From the NCBI RefSeq assembly GCF_020166395.1, contig NZ_JAIQXU010000013.1, positions 57,761-121,760 of the forward strand: DNA of 64,000 nucleotides, read 5' to 3'. Source of the DNA: Deinococcus betulae. GTDB taxonomy: Bacteria; Deinococcota; Deinococci; Deinococcales; Deinococcaceae. The notes under the pieces are model-generated. The model ran no database searches, was not told the DNA's origin, and worked only from the letters and a program-made list of their open reading frames with translations. Below are positions 32,690 through 44,291 of the stretch, piece after piece. Position 1 is the first letter of the stretch, and the number at the start of each line of letters is the position of its first letter. The translations under genes and the position numbers were made by a program.

Positions 32690-33772
32690 ATGCCTGACCT
32701 TTCTGCCCGCGCCCGCGCCGTGATCAACCCCCATGCCCTGCGCGCCAACCTGGGGGCGCTGGCCGAGCGGGCCGGCGCGGGGCTGCTGCTGCCCGTCAAG
32801 GCCAACGCCTACGGGCACGGCCTGGAGGAGGTGGCGCGCGTGGCGGCGGCCCACCCCGGCGTGTGGGGCCTGGCGGTGGCCACCCCGCGCGAGGCGGCGG
32901 CCCTGGCTGCACTGAATCTGGGTCGGCCTTTAGTGCTATTGACCCCCCCTATGCCCCACGAGGTAGGGCCACTGGCCGACCTGGGCGTGCGCCTGCCGGT
33001 GGCGTCGGTGCCGGAGGCCGACGCCTTGCCCCCCCACGCCCGCGCGCACCTGAAGGTGGACACCGGCATGAACCGCCTGGGGGCCCGTCCCGAAGACGCC
33101 GCCGCCGTGGGCCGCCGCCTGGCCGAGCGCGGGCTGCTGGAAGGCGCGTATACCCACCTGGCCACCGCCGATGAACCCGACCTCAGTTTTGCCCACGAGC
33201 AGCTGCGGCGCTTTGCGGCTGTGCTGGCGGCGCTGCCCCCCACGCCCACGCCCCTGATGACCCACGCGGCCAACGGCGGCGGCGTGCTGAGCTTTGGCGT
33301 GCTGCCCGGTATGGCGCTGGCCCGGCCAGGGCTGGCGGCCTACGGCTTCGCGCCGCCTCACCTGCGCGGCCTCCTGCCGCTGCGTCCGGTGATGACGCTA
33401 CAGGCGCGCGTGACCCACCTGCACACGGCCTACGCCGGCGAGACAGTCAGTTACAGCGGCCTGTGGCGGGCGGCGCGCGACACCCTGGTGGCCACAGTCG
33501 GTGTGGGCTACGCCGACGGCTACCCCCGGAACGCCACCGGGCACGCCGAGGTGCTGCTGGGCGGCCAGCAGCGCCCGGTGCTGGGCCGCATCTGCATGGA
33601 CCAGCTGATGGTGGACGTGACGGGGCTGGCCGTTCAGGTGGGTGACTGGGCCACCCTCTGGGGGCCTGCCGACGTGACGGTGACCGACGTGGCGGCCTGG
33701 GGCGGCACGGTGGAATACGAGGTCCTGACCGGCCTGGGCGACCGGGTCGAGCGCGTGATGGAAGCAGAGTAG
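32690..33772 (+). CDS. alr: Alanine racemase
   Basis: This 360-residue PLP enzyme makes D-alanine for peptidoglycan. The PLP lysine is in [11 protein letters not shown] near residue 36, and the second catalytic base, a Tyr, lies in [11 protein letters not shown]. The C-terminal domain shows [13 protein letters not shown]. The ATG at 32690 has GGGAG upstream and a TAGCAT box 10 bases before it. The longer frame to 32603 would run into the divergent gene and is rejected. Confidence 0.95.
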   Translation: MPDLSARARAVINPHALRANLGALAERAGAGLLLPVKANAYGHGLEEVARVAAAHPGVWGLAVATPREAAALAALNLGRPLVLLTPPMPHEVGPLADLGVRLPVASVPEADALPPHARAHLKVDTGMNRLGARPEDAAAVGRRLAERGLLEGAYTHLATADEPDLSFAHEQLRRFAAVLAALPPTPTPLMTHAANGGGVLSFGVLPGMALARPGLAAYGFAPPHLRGLLPLRPVMTLQARVTHLHTAYAGETVSYSGLWRAARDTLVATVGVGYADGYPRNATGHAEVLLGGQQRPVLGRICMDQLMVDVTGLAVQVGDWATLWGPADVTVTDVAAWGGTVEYEVLTGLGDRVERVMEAE

Positions 33773-33837
33773 CCGGGCCAGGTGGAGAAGTGAGCTGGCC
33801 TGCCGGCTGGAACGCTGACAACTTAGGAGGTCACCGA

Positions 33838-33924
33838 TTAGCCAACTCCGCATCCGTTAGCCCGCTTGTGCGCCTCCTCGCGCGCCTGCCGGGCAAACGA
33901 TTCAATCGGAGTCTGTCTAACACG
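33838..33924 (-). repeat. Dispersed repeat, family A copy 2a (short, minus orientation)
   Basis: Read on the minus strand it starts GACTCCGATTGAATCG and runs to CGGATGCGGAGTTGG. It shares a perfect palindrome with the neighbouring copy 2b. Confidence 0.6.
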
Positions 33925-33940
33925 GACTCCGATTGAATCG
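33898..33940. repeat. 16-pair palindrome joining two repeat heads
   Basis: CGATTCAATCGGAGTC at 33898-33913 is perfectly inverted as GACTCCGATTGAATCG at 33925-33940 with an 11-base loop. Each arm is the head of a family A element. Confidence 0.85.
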
Positions 33941-34072
33941 AGCAGAATGCCGGGTGAAATTCGAGCGGCCTTGGAAAGCTCTGCAGGAAAGCGAGAAGGA
34001 ACAGCTGCGGATGGCGCGATCTGGAAGTGCTGACGGTGCCTGTTCGGCTGTGCTGCAATTTAGCGGAATCTA
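33925..34072 (+). repeat. Dispersed repeat, family A copy 2b (long form)
   Basis: It starts GACTCCGATTGAATCGAGC, continues with AGAATGCCGGGTGAAAT and GCGGATGGCGCGATCT, and ends GCGGAATCTATAT. It is the best full match to copy 1 at 4.2 kb. Confidence 0.78.
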
Positions 34073-34177
34073 TATGAGCCGCTCCCCCCGCGCCCCGTGA
34101 GAACTGCCTGCCGGGGCGCGAGCAGGCCGTGTGGCCCCGTACAGTCGCGCCGCGCCTGAGCCGGGAGGATAACCGGC

Positions 34178-35068
34178 ATGTCTTCTGCGCCCATCGTCGT
34201 GGCCGGCCCCACCGGGCAACTGGGCCGCCTTATCACCCAGGAACTGCTGGGCCTGGGCGCCCCCGTGCGCGTGCTGGTCCGCCCCGAAAGCGACCCCGCA
34301 AAAGTCAGTGCCCTGCGCGCAGCGGGGGCAGAGGTCGTCACTGCTAACCCCGACCGCGTGCCTGACCTGATTCGGGCGGTGGAGGGCGCGGCCTGTGTGG
34401 TCTCGGCGCTGTCAGGCCTGCGCGCCGTGATCGTGGACGTGCAGACCCGCTTGCTGGACGCGGCGGTGGAGGCCGGGGTGCCCCGGTTCATCCCCTCGGA
34501 TTTCTCGGTGGATTTCACCCGGCCAGGCGGCCGCAACCGCAACCTCGACCTGCGCCGCGAGTTCAGGGCGCGCCTGGATGCCGTGCCGATTCAGGCCACC
34601 TCGGTCCTGAACGGCATGTTCGCCGACCTGTTGACCGGGCAGGCTCCGGTGGTGCTGCCCAGGCTCCGGCGGGTGCTGTACTGGGGTGACGCTGACCAGC
34701 CGCTGGACTTCACGACGGTGGCTGATACCGCCGCGTTTACGGCCCGCGTGGCCCTGGACCCTGCGGCGCCCCGCTGGCTGCGGGTGGCGGGCGACGTGCA
34801 AAGTGCGCGCGGCCTTCAGGCGGCAGCCTCGGCCGCGACCGGCCAGCCGTTTGGCCTCCTGCGGGCCGGGGGAACGGGCAGCCTGCACGCCTTTGCCACC
34901 CTGACCCGCGCCCTCACGCCCCCCAGCGACGAGGTGTTTCCCGCCTGGCAGGGGATGCAGTATCTCCACGACATGTTCACCGGTCAGGCCAAGCTGACCC
35001 CGCTGGACAATGGGCGGTATCCGGCGCTGCGGTGGACGGGCGTGGCGGAGGTGTTGAAGGGGCTGTAG
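34178..35068 (+). CDS. NmrA-like NAD(P)H-binding reductase
   Basis: This 296-residue protein has the Rossmann motif VVAGPTGQLGRLI at the N-terminus and an Arg after the second strand (LVRPESD), favouring NADP(H). The segment VPRFIPSDFSVDFTRPGGRN matches the NmrA / isoflavone-reductase-like group of extended short-chain dehydrogenases. The substrate is unknown. GGGAGGA sits upstream of the ATG. It converges on rseP, with a hairpin between. Confidence 0.85.
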   Translation: MSSAPIVVAGPTGQLGRLITQELLGLGAPVRVLVRPESDPAKVSALRAAGAEVVTANPDRVPDLIRAVEGAACVVSALSGLRAVIVDVQTRLLDAAVEAGVPRFIPSDFSVDFTRPGGRNRNLDLRREFRARLDAVPIQATSVLNGMFADLLTGQAPVVLPRLRRVLYWGDADQPLDFTTVADTAAFTARVALDPAAPRWLRVAGDVQSARGLQAAASAATGQPFGLLRAGGTGSLHAFATLTRALTPPSDEVFPAWQGMQYLHDMFTGQAKLTPLDNGRYPALRWTGVAEVLKGL

Positions 35069-35082
35069 GTCGTGGGCTGTAG

Positions 35083-35120
35083 GAAAAGGGCAGCGGAAAC
35101 GAATGTTCGCCGCTGCCCTT
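35083..35120 (-). terminator. Intrinsic terminator between NmrA-like gene and rseP
   Basis: A nine-pair stem, GGGCAGCGG / CCGCTGCCC, is followed on the minus strand by TTTTCC. The plus side has only TTCCC, so it acts best for the rseP transcript. Confidence 0.75.
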
Positions 35121-35136
35121 CCCACCCCCTACAACC

Positions 35137-36255
35137 CTAAAAAAACCTGATCACGTCGCGCACCACCACAAAGACCATCAGCAGCATCACGAAGGCGAAG
35201 CCCGCGAAGTTGATGGCCTGTTCCTGGCTGAAGCTCAGAGGCCGGCCACGCACGGCCCCCACCAGCACAAGCAGAATGCGCCCGCCGTCCAGACCCGGAA
35301 TCGGCAGCAGGTTAAAAAAGGCCAGTGACAGGTTCAGCAGAATAGCCACCTGAAGCAGGGCCCAGGGGCTCACCGCCGCCGCCCGGCTGACAATCTCGGC
35401 GGTGCCGATGGGGCCGCTGACATTCTCGTCGCGCGACAGGTCAAGGGTAAAGAAGCGCTGGAACAGCCCGGCAAAGGAGCGCAGCACCTGCGGCAGGGCC
35501 TCGGCGGTGACCTGCCAGGAGCGGACGAAGGCGGTCCCCACGCTCACTGGCTGCACGTCTGGGCCGTAGCGGATGCCCAGCAGTTGCCGCTCGCCGCCTA
35601 TTACGGGGGTCCAGTCAAACTTCACCTCGCGCGGCTGCCCGGCCCGCACCACCGTAAAGCTGTGGGGGCCAGGCTGCGTCAGCACCTCGCGCACGCCCTC
35701 CCAGCCGGCCACATCGCGGCCTCCCAGACGCGCTGTTTCTGGAATGTCCTGACCGTCGGCCGCCGTAATCACGTCGCCCACCTGGAGGCCCAGGGTCTGG
35801 GCGCGCGACCCAGCCACGACCTCCTCAATGCGGGCGCGGTCTGGGGCCGGTACCCCCTGGGCGCTGAAGTTAACGGTCATCAGCGTGGTGGCCAGCAGCA
35901 GGTTGACCAGCGGCCCGGCCAGCAACACCGCCACCTTGCCCCAGGCCGGCAGCGCCGCAAAGCCGCGCGTGGGCTGGCGGTGGCCGCCCTGGCCGTCCTC
36001 TTCAGGAGACATGCCGTCAATTTCCACGTAGCCGCCGATGGGCAGCAGCGACAGCCGCCATTCGGTGCCGTACCAGTTTCGGCGCAGCAGCACCGGCCCC
36101 ATGCCAATGCTGAAGGAGTTCACTGTCACCCCCTGCCACCGGGCCAGGGCATAGTGCGCCAGTTCATGAATGAACGTCGCCAGACTAATAATCAGCAGCG
36201 TCCAGAGCAGCCCCAGTGGGGTCAGGGCGGCGGTGATGCCTTGCAGGACGTTCAC
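35137..36255 (-). CDS. rseP: Site-2 metalloprotease, RseP-like (M50)
   Basis: This 372-residue membrane protease cleaves transmembrane substrates. The zinc motif HELAH is at residues 30-34 in the first membrane segment, and the second active-site motif [13 protein letters not shown] is near residue 315. A PDZ domain lies between (around [20 protein letters not shown]). The GTG start at 36255 overlaps the dxr stop (GTGA), so the two are coupled, as in many bacteria. The substrate (anti-sigma factor or signal peptide remnant) is not known here. Confidence 0.93.
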   Translation of the reverse strand: MNVLQGITAALTPLGLLWTLLIISLATFIHELAHYALARWQGVTVNSFSIGMGPVLLRRNWYGTEWRLSLLPIGGYVEIDGMSPEEDGQGGHRQPTRGFAALPAWGKVAVLLAGPLVNLLLATTLMTVNFSAQGVPAPDRARIEEVVAGSRAQTLGLQVGDVITAADGQDIPETARLGGRDVAGWEGVREVLTQPGPHSFTVVRAGQPREVKFDWTPVIGGERQLLGIRYGPDVQPVSVGTAFVRSWQVTAEALPQVLRSFAGLFQRFFTLDLSRDENVSGPIGTAEIVSRAAAVSPWALLQVAILLNLSLAFFNLLPIPGLDGGRILLVLVGAVRGRPLSFSQEQAINFAGFAFVMLLMVFVVVRDVIRFF

Positions 36256-37433
36256 GCGCGCACCCCGCCCACACACAGTTCCTTCGCCCGTGTGCGCGCC
36301 CAGGCGTCCACCTCGGCCAGGGTGTCCCAGGTCAGTGCGCCAGCTGGGGTCTCGTCCAGCACCTGCTCAATGAGGCGGGCAATGCCCAGGAAGTCCAGTT
36401 GCCCGGCCAGGAAGGCGTCCACCGCGACCTCATCGGCGGCGTTCAGGGCCACCGGCAGCAGGCCGCCCGCTTCGCCCGCTCGGTAGGCCAGGGCCAGGCA
36501 GGGAAAGCGGGAGAGGTCGGGCGCGCTGAACGACCATTCGCCGCGCATGGCCCAGCCCAGGTGGCGGCCGACCTCGCGCCCACGCCGCGCGCCGTGCACG
36601 TCACCGGGGCGGGTCATCCCGCCTGGCGCGGCGTCAATGGCGTAGGCAATCGGCAGGCGCATGTCCGTGGGGCCAAACTGCGCTTTCAGGCTGCCGTCCC
36701 GGAACCGCACCGCCGCGTGAATCAGGCTTTGGGGATGAATGACCACACCCACCTGCGATAGGGGCAGGCCGTACAGTGAGGCGCATTCCATGACTTCCAG
36801 CCCCTTGTTCATCAGGGTTGCGCTGTCAATGGTCACCTTGGGGCCCATGCTCCATGAGGGGTGCCTCAGCGCCTGCTCGGGGGTCACGCTGCTCAGGTCC
36901 GCAGGGCCCTCACGAAAAGGGCCGCCGCTGGCGGTCAGAATCAGCTCGGCCACGTCGTCTATGGCCTCGCCGGTCAGGCACTGAAAGATGCCCGTGTGTT
37001 CAGAATCCACCGGCACCACGCGCCCGCCCCCCTGCTCGGCCGCCGCCCACATCAGGTGCGCGGCCGTGACCATCGCCTCCTTGGTGGCCAGTGCCACGGC
37101 CTGCCCAGCTTCTAGGGCGGCGCGGGTGGGGGCCAGGCCAATCAGGCCACTCATGGCATTGACCACCACGTCCGTTTTCAGCGCTGCCAGCGCACTGGGG
37201 TCAGCGGTCACCTGCACGCCCGAGAAGCGCTGTTTGGCCTGGTCATACACCGACCCGTCCACACTAATCACCTGCGGGCCAAATTCACGCACCTGCACCG
37301 CCAGCAGGTCCAGATTCTTGCCGGCGGCCAGCGCCGTGACCCGGTAGCCCCGTTCGCGGGCAATGTCCAGCGTCTGCGTGCCAATACTGCCCGTGCTGCC
37401 CAGCACCGAAATGGTCTGTACCGAAGGGTTCAT
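36252..37433 (-). CDS. dxr: 1-deoxy-D-xylulose 5-phosphate reductoisomerase
   Basis: This 393-residue enzyme makes MEP in the non-mevalonate isoprenoid pathway, which also feeds carotenoid synthesis. It shows the NADPH motif [13 protein letters not shown], the metal and substrate region [14 protein letters not shown], and [31 protein letters not shown]. The ATG at 37433 lies nine bases after a TACCAT box. It belongs to the rpsB-to-rseP cluster but is separated from cdsA by a terminator and a decayed repeat. Confidence 0.97.
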   Translation of the reverse strand: MNPSVQTISVLGSTGSIGTQTLDIARERGYRVTALAAGKNLDLLAVQVREFGPQVISVDGSVYDQAKQRFSGVQVTADPSALAALKTDVVVNAMSGLIGLAPTRAALEAGQAVALATKEAMVTAAHLMWAAAEQGGGRVVPVDSEHTGIFQCLTGEAIDDVAELILTASGGPFREGPADLSSVTPEQALRHPSWSMGPKVTIDSATLMNKGLEVMECASLYGLPLSQVGVVIHPQSLIHAAVRFRDGSLKAQFGPTDMRLPIAYAIDAAPGGMTRPGDVHGARRGREVGRHLGWAMRGEWSFSAPDLSRFPCLALAYRAGEAGGLLPVALNAADEVAVDAFLAGQLDFLGIARLIEQVLDETPAGALTWDTLAEVDAWARTRAKELCVGGVRA

Positions 37434-37442
37434 CTGCCCTGC

Positions 37443-37448
37443 ATGGTA
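37443..37448 (-). promoter_or_regulatory. -10 box of dxr-rseP
   Basis: TACCAT on the minus strand lies nine bases before the dxr ATG. With a terminator upstream of it, dxr-rseP is probably its own unit. Confidence 0.4.
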
Positions 37449-37499
37449 GAGGAAGCGGCCAGGGACGAATGGGGCACTGGGCAGGACTGGGCCGGACGC

Positions 37500-37690
37500 C
37501 GCAATGGTTGGCAAGCTCGGTTGCGTCCCATTGGACGGGCACAGCGGCCCCGTAGACCGGGACAGCTTTGCGAGAGAGTGGGCAGGAGCAAAATCCCTTC
37601 CAGGCATGAGGTTTGCAACTTGATGCTGCTCCGGGATGTTGGTGTGACAGATGGCCGTCCAGCTGAGACGAGGGTATAGGAGGGCGCGGC
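37500..37690 (+). repeat. Decayed family A repeat between dxr and cdsA
   Basis: The segment from GGAGCAAAATCCCTTCCAGG to GTGACAGATGGCCGTCC follows the order of the short-form copies at 45.0 and 58.0 kb, but with many differences. Its left part (CATTGGACGGGCACAG) is hard to align. The limits are approximate. Confidence 0.5.
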
Positions 37691-37780
37691 GAGAGACTGG
37701 CACCGAAAACGAACACCCGTGTGCATCCCATATGCGGGTCAGGATTGGTCTTCCTCACCGACACACTGCAGGCAGAACAA

Positions 37781-37804
37781 CAAAAGAGGCGGCCTTAGCC
37801 GCCT
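37781..37804 (-). terminator. Intrinsic terminator after cdsA
   Basis: A perfect seven-pair stem, AGGCGGC / GCCGCCT, has a four-base loop and is followed on the minus strand by CTTTTGTTGT. Confidence 0.85.
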
Positions 37805-37843
37805 TGTTTGTCCTCCCACCCATCACCAACGCCCCACCGCCCC

Positions 37844-38674
<831 letters not shown>

Positions 38675-38768
38675 GGCCCCTCCGGGGAGGCTGTGGGACG
38701 TGGGTTGTGGGCTGTAGGGACGCGCCTACACCCGACAACCCACCTCTCACAACCGGCGCGCGGCGCCT

Positions 38769-39320
38769 TCACCCTAGGATTTCCTGCTCCTTCTTCTGGA
38801 AGGTCGCCTCGACCCGCGTCACGTACTCGTCGGTGATCTTTTGCACGTCGGCCTCGCCGCGCTTGATCTCGTCGTCACCGATGCCCTCGACTTTTTTCAC
38901 CTCATCCAGCGTGTGCTTGCGGATGTTCCGAATGGCGATGCGGGCGTCCTCGGCGTAGTTCTTGGCGTTCTTCACGAGGTCGCGGCGGCGCTCCTCGGTC
39001 AGCATGGGCAGCGAGATGAAAATCGTATCGCCCTTGTTGTTGGGGTTCAGGCCCAGGTCGCTGTCGCGGATGGCCTTTTCGATGGGGTTCAGCGCGCCCC
39101 GGTCCCACGGCGTGATGACCAGTGTGCGGGCGTCGGGGGTGGTGATGCTGGCCACCTGGTCAATGGGCATAGAGCTGCCGTAGTAGTCCACCACAATCTT
39201 TTTCAAGATGCCGGGGTTGGCGCGGCCCGTGCGCAGCACCGAGAGGTTATTTTCCAGCGATTCAATGGCCTTGCCCATCTTCTCGCGGGCGTCGGCCTGA
39301 ATGGTTTTCATGTCAGCCAT
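38769..39320 (-). CDS. frr: Ribosome recycling factor
   Basis: This 183-residue protein frees ribosomes after termination together with EF-G. It matches the family over its length, including [36 protein letters not shown] and [14 protein letters not shown]. The ATG at 39320 has AAGGAGA upstream. An upstream frame to 39494 has no ribosome binding site. A family A repeat lies between pyrH and frr. Confidence 0.97.
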   Translation of the reverse strand: MADMKTIQADAREKMGKAIESLENNLSVLRTGRANPGILKKIVVDYYGSSMPIDQVASITTPDARTLVITPWDRGALNPIEKAIRDSDLGLNPNNKGDTIFISLPMLTEERRRDLVKNAKNYAEDARIAIRNIRKHTLDEVKKVEGIGDDEIKRGEADVQKITDEYVTRVEATFQKKEQEILG

Positions 39321-39469
39321 GTGAAGTCTCCTTACCGGGAAGTGCGGCCAGTGTAAAGGATGGGAAGCCAGCGGCAGTGCGCGGGGTGCGGGCGCGGGGT
39401 TGGGGATGCCTTGAGGATGCCCGCTTCTGGCGGGCGCGCGGCGCCTCAGACAGAGTGCTCCGTTGATAA

Positions 39470-39612
39470 CCAGGAAGGGCAGCGATGGACACACCCCACG
39501 CCTGGGCCCCGCTGTCCTCCTGCCCGCTCTTCTGCGAAGCTCTTGGAGTCTGCCGCTGTCCGAGTCCCCTTGGATGAAACCGCTTTTATAACAACGGTTT
39601 CATCGGAGTTGG
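39470..39612 (-). repeat. Dispersed repeat, family A copy 4 (minus orientation)
   Basis: Read on the minus strand it starts AACTCCGATGAAACCG and then has a ten-pair hairpin, GATGAAACCG / CGGTTTCATC (39573-39605 region). It ends near ATCAACGGAGCACTCTGTCT. The hairpin differs in sequence from other copies but keeps perfect pairing. Confidence 0.65.
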
Positions 39613-39614
39613 TC

Positions 39615-41239
<1,625 letters not shown>

Positions 41240-41277
41240 GGTCATGCCTCCTGTAAAGGATGAAGTTGAGGATGCTT

Positions 41278-41322
41278 AGAGAAAGGGGCTGTCCGGGCAA
41301 ATCACCTTCGCCGGACAGCCCC
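41278..41322 (-). terminator. Terminator or attenuator between rpsB and tsf
   Basis: A 12-pair stem, GGGGCTGTCCGG / CCGGACAGCCCC, is followed on the minus strand by TTTCTCT. It may only partly stop transcription. Confidence 0.75.
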
Positions 41323-41335
41323 CTGCCGGCCCTGT

Positions 41336-42085
41336 TTAGGCCTCGATGCTGTCGGTGGCGTCCTCGGTCTGCTCGGCGCCATCGGCCGCGCCCACGTCTT
41401 CGCCGCCGCCGCGCGCCTCGACCAGCAGGTCACCGATGCGGTGGGTAATCAGCTGGATGGAGCGGATGGCGTCGTCGTTGCCGGGCACGATGTAGTCAAT
41501 GACATCGGGGTCAGAGTCGGTGTCGGCCAGGGCGATCACGGGAATCCCCAGCTTGTTGGCTTCCTGCACGGCGATGACTTCCTTGGTGGGGTCCACCACG
41601 AAGATCGCGTCGGGCAGGCGGCTCATCTTGCGGATGCCACCCACGAAGCGCTGCAGGCGCTCGCGCTCGGCGGCCAGCTTGATGCGCTCGGCCTTCAGTC
41701 GGTCATTGACGCGGCCCGACTCGAACATGTCGTCCAGTTCGTTCAGGCGGTCAATGCGGGTGCGCATGGTCTTGAAGTTGGTCAGCATGCCGCCCAGCCA
41801 GCGGCTGGTCACGAAGGGCATGCCGGTGCGGCGGGCTTCCAGTTCCACGATTTCCTGGGCCTGCTTCTTGGTGCCCACGAACAGAATCACGCCGCCGCGC
41901 TCAGCCAGTTCCTTGATGTAGTCAAAGGAGCGGTCGACCTGCTTCAGTGTCTTCTGGAGGTCAATGATGAAAATGCCGTTGCGCTCGGCGAAGATGAAGC
42001 GCTTGAACTTGGGGTTCCAGCGTTTGGTTTCGTGGCCGAAGTGAACCCCGGCTTCAAGCAACTGCTTCATGGAGATGTACGACAT
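41336..42085 (-). CDS. rpsB: 30S ribosomal protein S2
   Basis: This 249-residue protein has the S2 signatures MKQLLEAGVHFGHETKRWNPK and PDAIFVVDPTKEVIAVQEA, with IPVIALADTDSDPD near the C-terminus. An acidic tail (GGGEDVGAADGAEQTED) ends it. The ATG at 42085 has CGGAG upstream. It is first in the cluster, about 125 bases downstream of a TATACT box. Confidence 0.98.
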   Translation of the reverse strand: MSYISMKQLLEAGVHFGHETKRWNPKFKRFIFAERNGIFIIDLQKTLKQVDRSFDYIKELAERGGVILFVGTKKQAQEIVELEARRTGMPFVTSRWLGGMLTNFKTMRTRIDRLNELDDMFESGRVNDRLKAERIKLAAERERLQRFVGGIRKMSRLPDAIFVVDPTKEVIAVQEANKLGIPVIALADTDSDPDVIDYIVPGNDDAIRSIQLITHRIGDLLVEARGGGEDVGAADGAEQTEDATDSIEA

Positions 42086-42210
42086 GAAAACTCCGGAGCG
42101 TTGATTCGGGAAAAAGTTTGCCGTCCTCGTGCCAGCCCCGCAGGGGAGGCCAGGCAGCGCGCGACGCTCGAGCGCGCGCAGCGAAGGGTCACGGGGGCAC
42201 CCAAACGGAG

Positions 42211-42216
42211 AGTATA
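42211..42216 (-). promoter_or_regulatory. -10 box of the rpsB cluster
   Basis: TATACT on the minus strand lies in an otherwise GC-rich gap and leaves a leader of roughly 120 bases, long for this genome. The leader could hold regulatory structure, but I recognise no known motif. Confidence 0.5.
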
Positions 42217-42224
42217 CCCGAAAG

Positions 42225-43028
42225 TTAAGGTGCAGGGGAGAGGGCCAGGGCCTGCTGCGCCAGGTCCAAGGTCTGCCCGGCTTCGGTGGGCTGGTCATCT
42301 TCCAGATGCCACGCTGCAGAGAGGCCCGCGTAAGCGGTCACCCAGGCCAGCAGCCGGGCGCGGTCCAGGCCGGCCGCCGCCGCGATCACGCCCGCCTTCC
42401 GTTCCAGTCGCCCTGGGTGCCGGGCCGTCTCCAGTGACGGGTTACACAGCATGTTGGCAAAGTCGTAGCCCCGCTCACCCAGCAGGCCTTTGGGATCAAT
42501 GACCAGCCAGCCGCGCTCCGAACTGTGGAGCACGTTGCCGTGGTGCAGGTCCCCGTGCAGCGGGCGCACGTCCTGGGGTGAAGAGAGGAGGGCCTGGGCC
42601 AGCCCCCAGCATCCGGCAAATAGGCTGCTCTGGCGCTGCCTCTCTTCCAACGCACGAAACCACTGCAGCAGCGGCGCCAGCTCGGGCGGCGGGTCACGGC
42701 GCGGCAGATGCACCCCCGCCGCCGCCCGGCACAGGATCCGGCTGGCCTCATCGTCCTGTCCGGCCCCGACCATCGCCGTCAGGTCGGGCTCAGGGTCCAG
42801 CTGCTCCATCAGCAGCGCTGGTCCTTCGTGGCGGTACACCTGCGCCGCACCCTGTCCCGCCAGCCACACCATCAAGAGGTTGCCGCGCTGCTCCTCGGCA
42901 CCTTTCGCCACCTTTAGCATGGCCGCTTGCCCCTTCCACCGCACCGGGCACAGGTCGCTGCTGGGGGTCGAAAACGGCTCGCCGTCCGGTTCCAGCCCCC
43001 AGCGGCGAATATAGGTTTCGGTCCTCAC
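42225..43028 (-). CDS. Aminoglycoside/hydroxyurea phosphotransferase-like kinase
   Basis: This 267-residue protein has the kinase-like catalytic loop PLHGDLHHGNVL and the metal-binding IDPKGLLGERGYD, typical of the APH(6)/streptomycin-kinase-like group. Many such genes are housekeeping kinases of unknown substrate, so drug resistance should not be assumed. The GTG start has no ribosome binding site; CAGACT six bases upstream is a weak leaderless box. It is divergent from uppP, with a repeat between. Confidence 0.8.
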   Translation of the reverse strand: MRTETYIRRWGLEPDGEPFSTPSSDLCPVRWKGQAAMLKVAKGAEEQRGNLLMVWLAGQGAAQVYRHEGPALLMEQLDPEPDLTAMVGAGQDDEASRILCRAAAGVHLPRRDPPPELAPLLQWFRALEERQRQSSLFAGCWGLAQALLSSPQDVRPLHGDLHHGNVLHSSERGWLVIDPKGLLGERGYDFANMLCNPSLETARHPGRLERKAGVIAAAAGLDRARLLAWVTAYAGLSAAWHLEDDQPTEAGQTLDLAQQALALSPAP

Positions 43029-43076
43029 CCGCTCAGTCTGCGTCTTCGGATGGACGTCCTTCAGCCCCTGCCATCC

Positions 43077-43250
43077 AGACTCCGATTGAATTCAGCAGAA
43101 TGCCCGATGAACTCCGAGCGGACTTGGAAAGGGGCACAGCAGACTCGGAGAGCTTCTCAGGAGGGCGAGCGAGAGCAGAGACGGACTCCGCGTTGTGGAG
43201 CCGCAGACGAAAAGGCACCCTCTGCGCCGTAATGAAACGGAATCCGTATC
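43077..43250 (+). repeat. Dispersed repeat, family A copy 5 (long form)
   Basis: It starts AGACTCCGATTGAATTCAGC and ends AACGGAATCCGTAT. The two ends are near-inverted: CGGAATCCGT is the complement of ACGGATTCCG. The internal segment CGAGCGGACTTGGAAAG matches copies 1 and 2b. The element ends seven bases before the uppP -10 box. Confidence 0.75.
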
Positions 43251-43256
43251 AGGCCG

Positions 43257-43262
43257 TACACT
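43257..43262 (+). promoter_or_regulatory. -10 box of uppP
   Basis: TACACT lies eight bases before the uppP ATG; its -35 region would fall inside the repeat. Confidence 0.45.
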
Positions 43263-43270
43263 GGCCCCTT

Positions 43271-44098
43271 ATGGACTGGTTGTACGCCATCGTTTACGGC
43301 ATCGTCGAGGGAATCACCGAGTTTTTGCCCATCAGCTCGACCGGGCACCTGATTCTGACCGGCAACCTGATGGGCGTGCCCTGGACCAAGGACGTCAAAG
43401 ACGCTTTTGAAGTGGTGATTCAGGGCGGCGCCATCCTGAGCGTGCTGGTGTATTACTGGCGCGACTTTCTGAAGGTGCGGCACATCGGCACCGACCAGAC
43501 CCAGCGCACCCTGTGGCTGGGCGTGCTGGTGGCCTGTATTCCGGCGGTGGTGCTGGGCCTGCTGTTCGGCGACGCCATCAAGGCCTATCTGTTCCGTCCC
43601 AGCGTGGTCGCCTGGGCGCTGATCGTGGGCGGTGTGCTGATCTGGCTGATCGAGAGCCGCAAAGTGACGCCGCGCGTGGACGCCATCGAGAAGATTGGGG
43701 TTCGCCGGTCCTTTCTGATCGGCGCTCTGCAATGCCTGGCCCTGCTGTGGCCGGGGTTTTCCCGCAGCGCCAGCTCGATTCTGGGCGGCATGGTGCTGGG
43801 CCTGGACCGCGCCACCGCTACCAAATTCAGCTTCTATCTGGGCGTCCCTACGCTGGGCGGCGCGGCTCTGCTGAACCTGATTCAGGAACGTGAACTGATT
43901 TTTGGCGAGATTGGTCTGGTCAACGTGCTGCTGGGTGCGGGCGTCAGTTTTGTCACCGCCTACTTAGCGATTGGCTGGCTGCTGAAGTTCGTCTCTACCA
44001 ACACCTTTAAAGGGTTTGCGGTGTACCGCGTGATTGTGGGCGCGCTGATTCTGGCCCTGATTGCGGCGGGCGTCATGACAGACGGCAACCTGGCCTGA
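43271..44098 (+). CDS. uppP: Undecaprenyl-diphosphatase
   Basis: This 275-residue membrane enzyme recycles the lipid carrier of peptidoglycan synthesis; overproduction gives bacitracin resistance in other bacteria. Both BacA motifs are present: VEGITEFLPISSTGHL near the N-terminus and PGFSRSASSILGG in the middle. It has about eight hydrophobic segments. The ATG at 43271 gives the standard N-terminus MDWLYAIVYG. The longer frame upstream reads through a repeat and the opposite gene. Confidence 0.96.
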   Translation: MDWLYAIVYGIVEGITEFLPISSTGHLILTGNLMGVPWTKDVKDAFEVVIQGGAILSVLVYYWRDFLKVRHIGTDQTQRTLWLGVLVACIPAVVLGLLFGDAIKAYLFRPSVVAWALIVGGVLIWLIESRKVTPRVDAIEKIGVRRSFLIGALQCLALLWPGFSRSASSILGGMVLGLDRATATKFSFYLGVPTLGGAALLNLIQERELIFGEIGLVNVLLGAGVSFVTAYLAIGWLLKFVSTNTFKGFAVYRVIVGALILALIAAGVMTDGNLA

Positions 44099-44133
44099 AG
44101 TTCCCTGCTGGACACCAACAGGGCCACCGAAGA

Positions 44134-44168
44134 AACGCAGACCGTCACAGGACAGGCTGCGTTTTTTG
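44134..44168 (+). terminator. Intrinsic terminator after uppP
   Basis: AACGCAG and CTGCGTT form a seven-pair stem with a 16-base loop, followed by a TTTTTT run. Confidence 0.7.
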
Positions 44169-44291
44169 GACGAAACATCTGAGCTGAAGGGTGAACCCTG
44201 ATGGGCAAGCAGGTCAGGTAGCCCAGGCTGGCTCAGCGGCGCGCATGGCTTTGACCTCGGCCCTCCGGTTGCGCCTCCGTTCAGCTGTCCG

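Larger units (their letters stand above)
33773..34177. other. Intergenic region with two head-to-head repeats
   Basis: No gene is supported; a 75-codon minus-strand frame here lies inside the repeats. After the repeats comes an eight-pair hairpin (GCGCCCCG / CGGGGCGC) near 34088-34120 without a T run, then the GGGAGGA ribosome binding site of the next gene. Confidence 0.5.

Noticed and set aside
33831..34058. A 75-codon minus-strand frame between alr and the NmrA-like gene
   Set aside because: It lies entirely inside the family A repeats and has no ribosome binding site.
42225..43028. Acquired aminoglycoside-resistance gene
   Set aside because: The kinase motifs are present, but codon use matches the neighbours and there is no mobile element, so a housekeeping kinase is as likely.
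42578..43270. Extension of uppP upstream by about 230 codons
   Set aside because: The extension runs through the opposite kinase gene and a repeat; the ATG at 43271 gives the normal UppP N-terminus.
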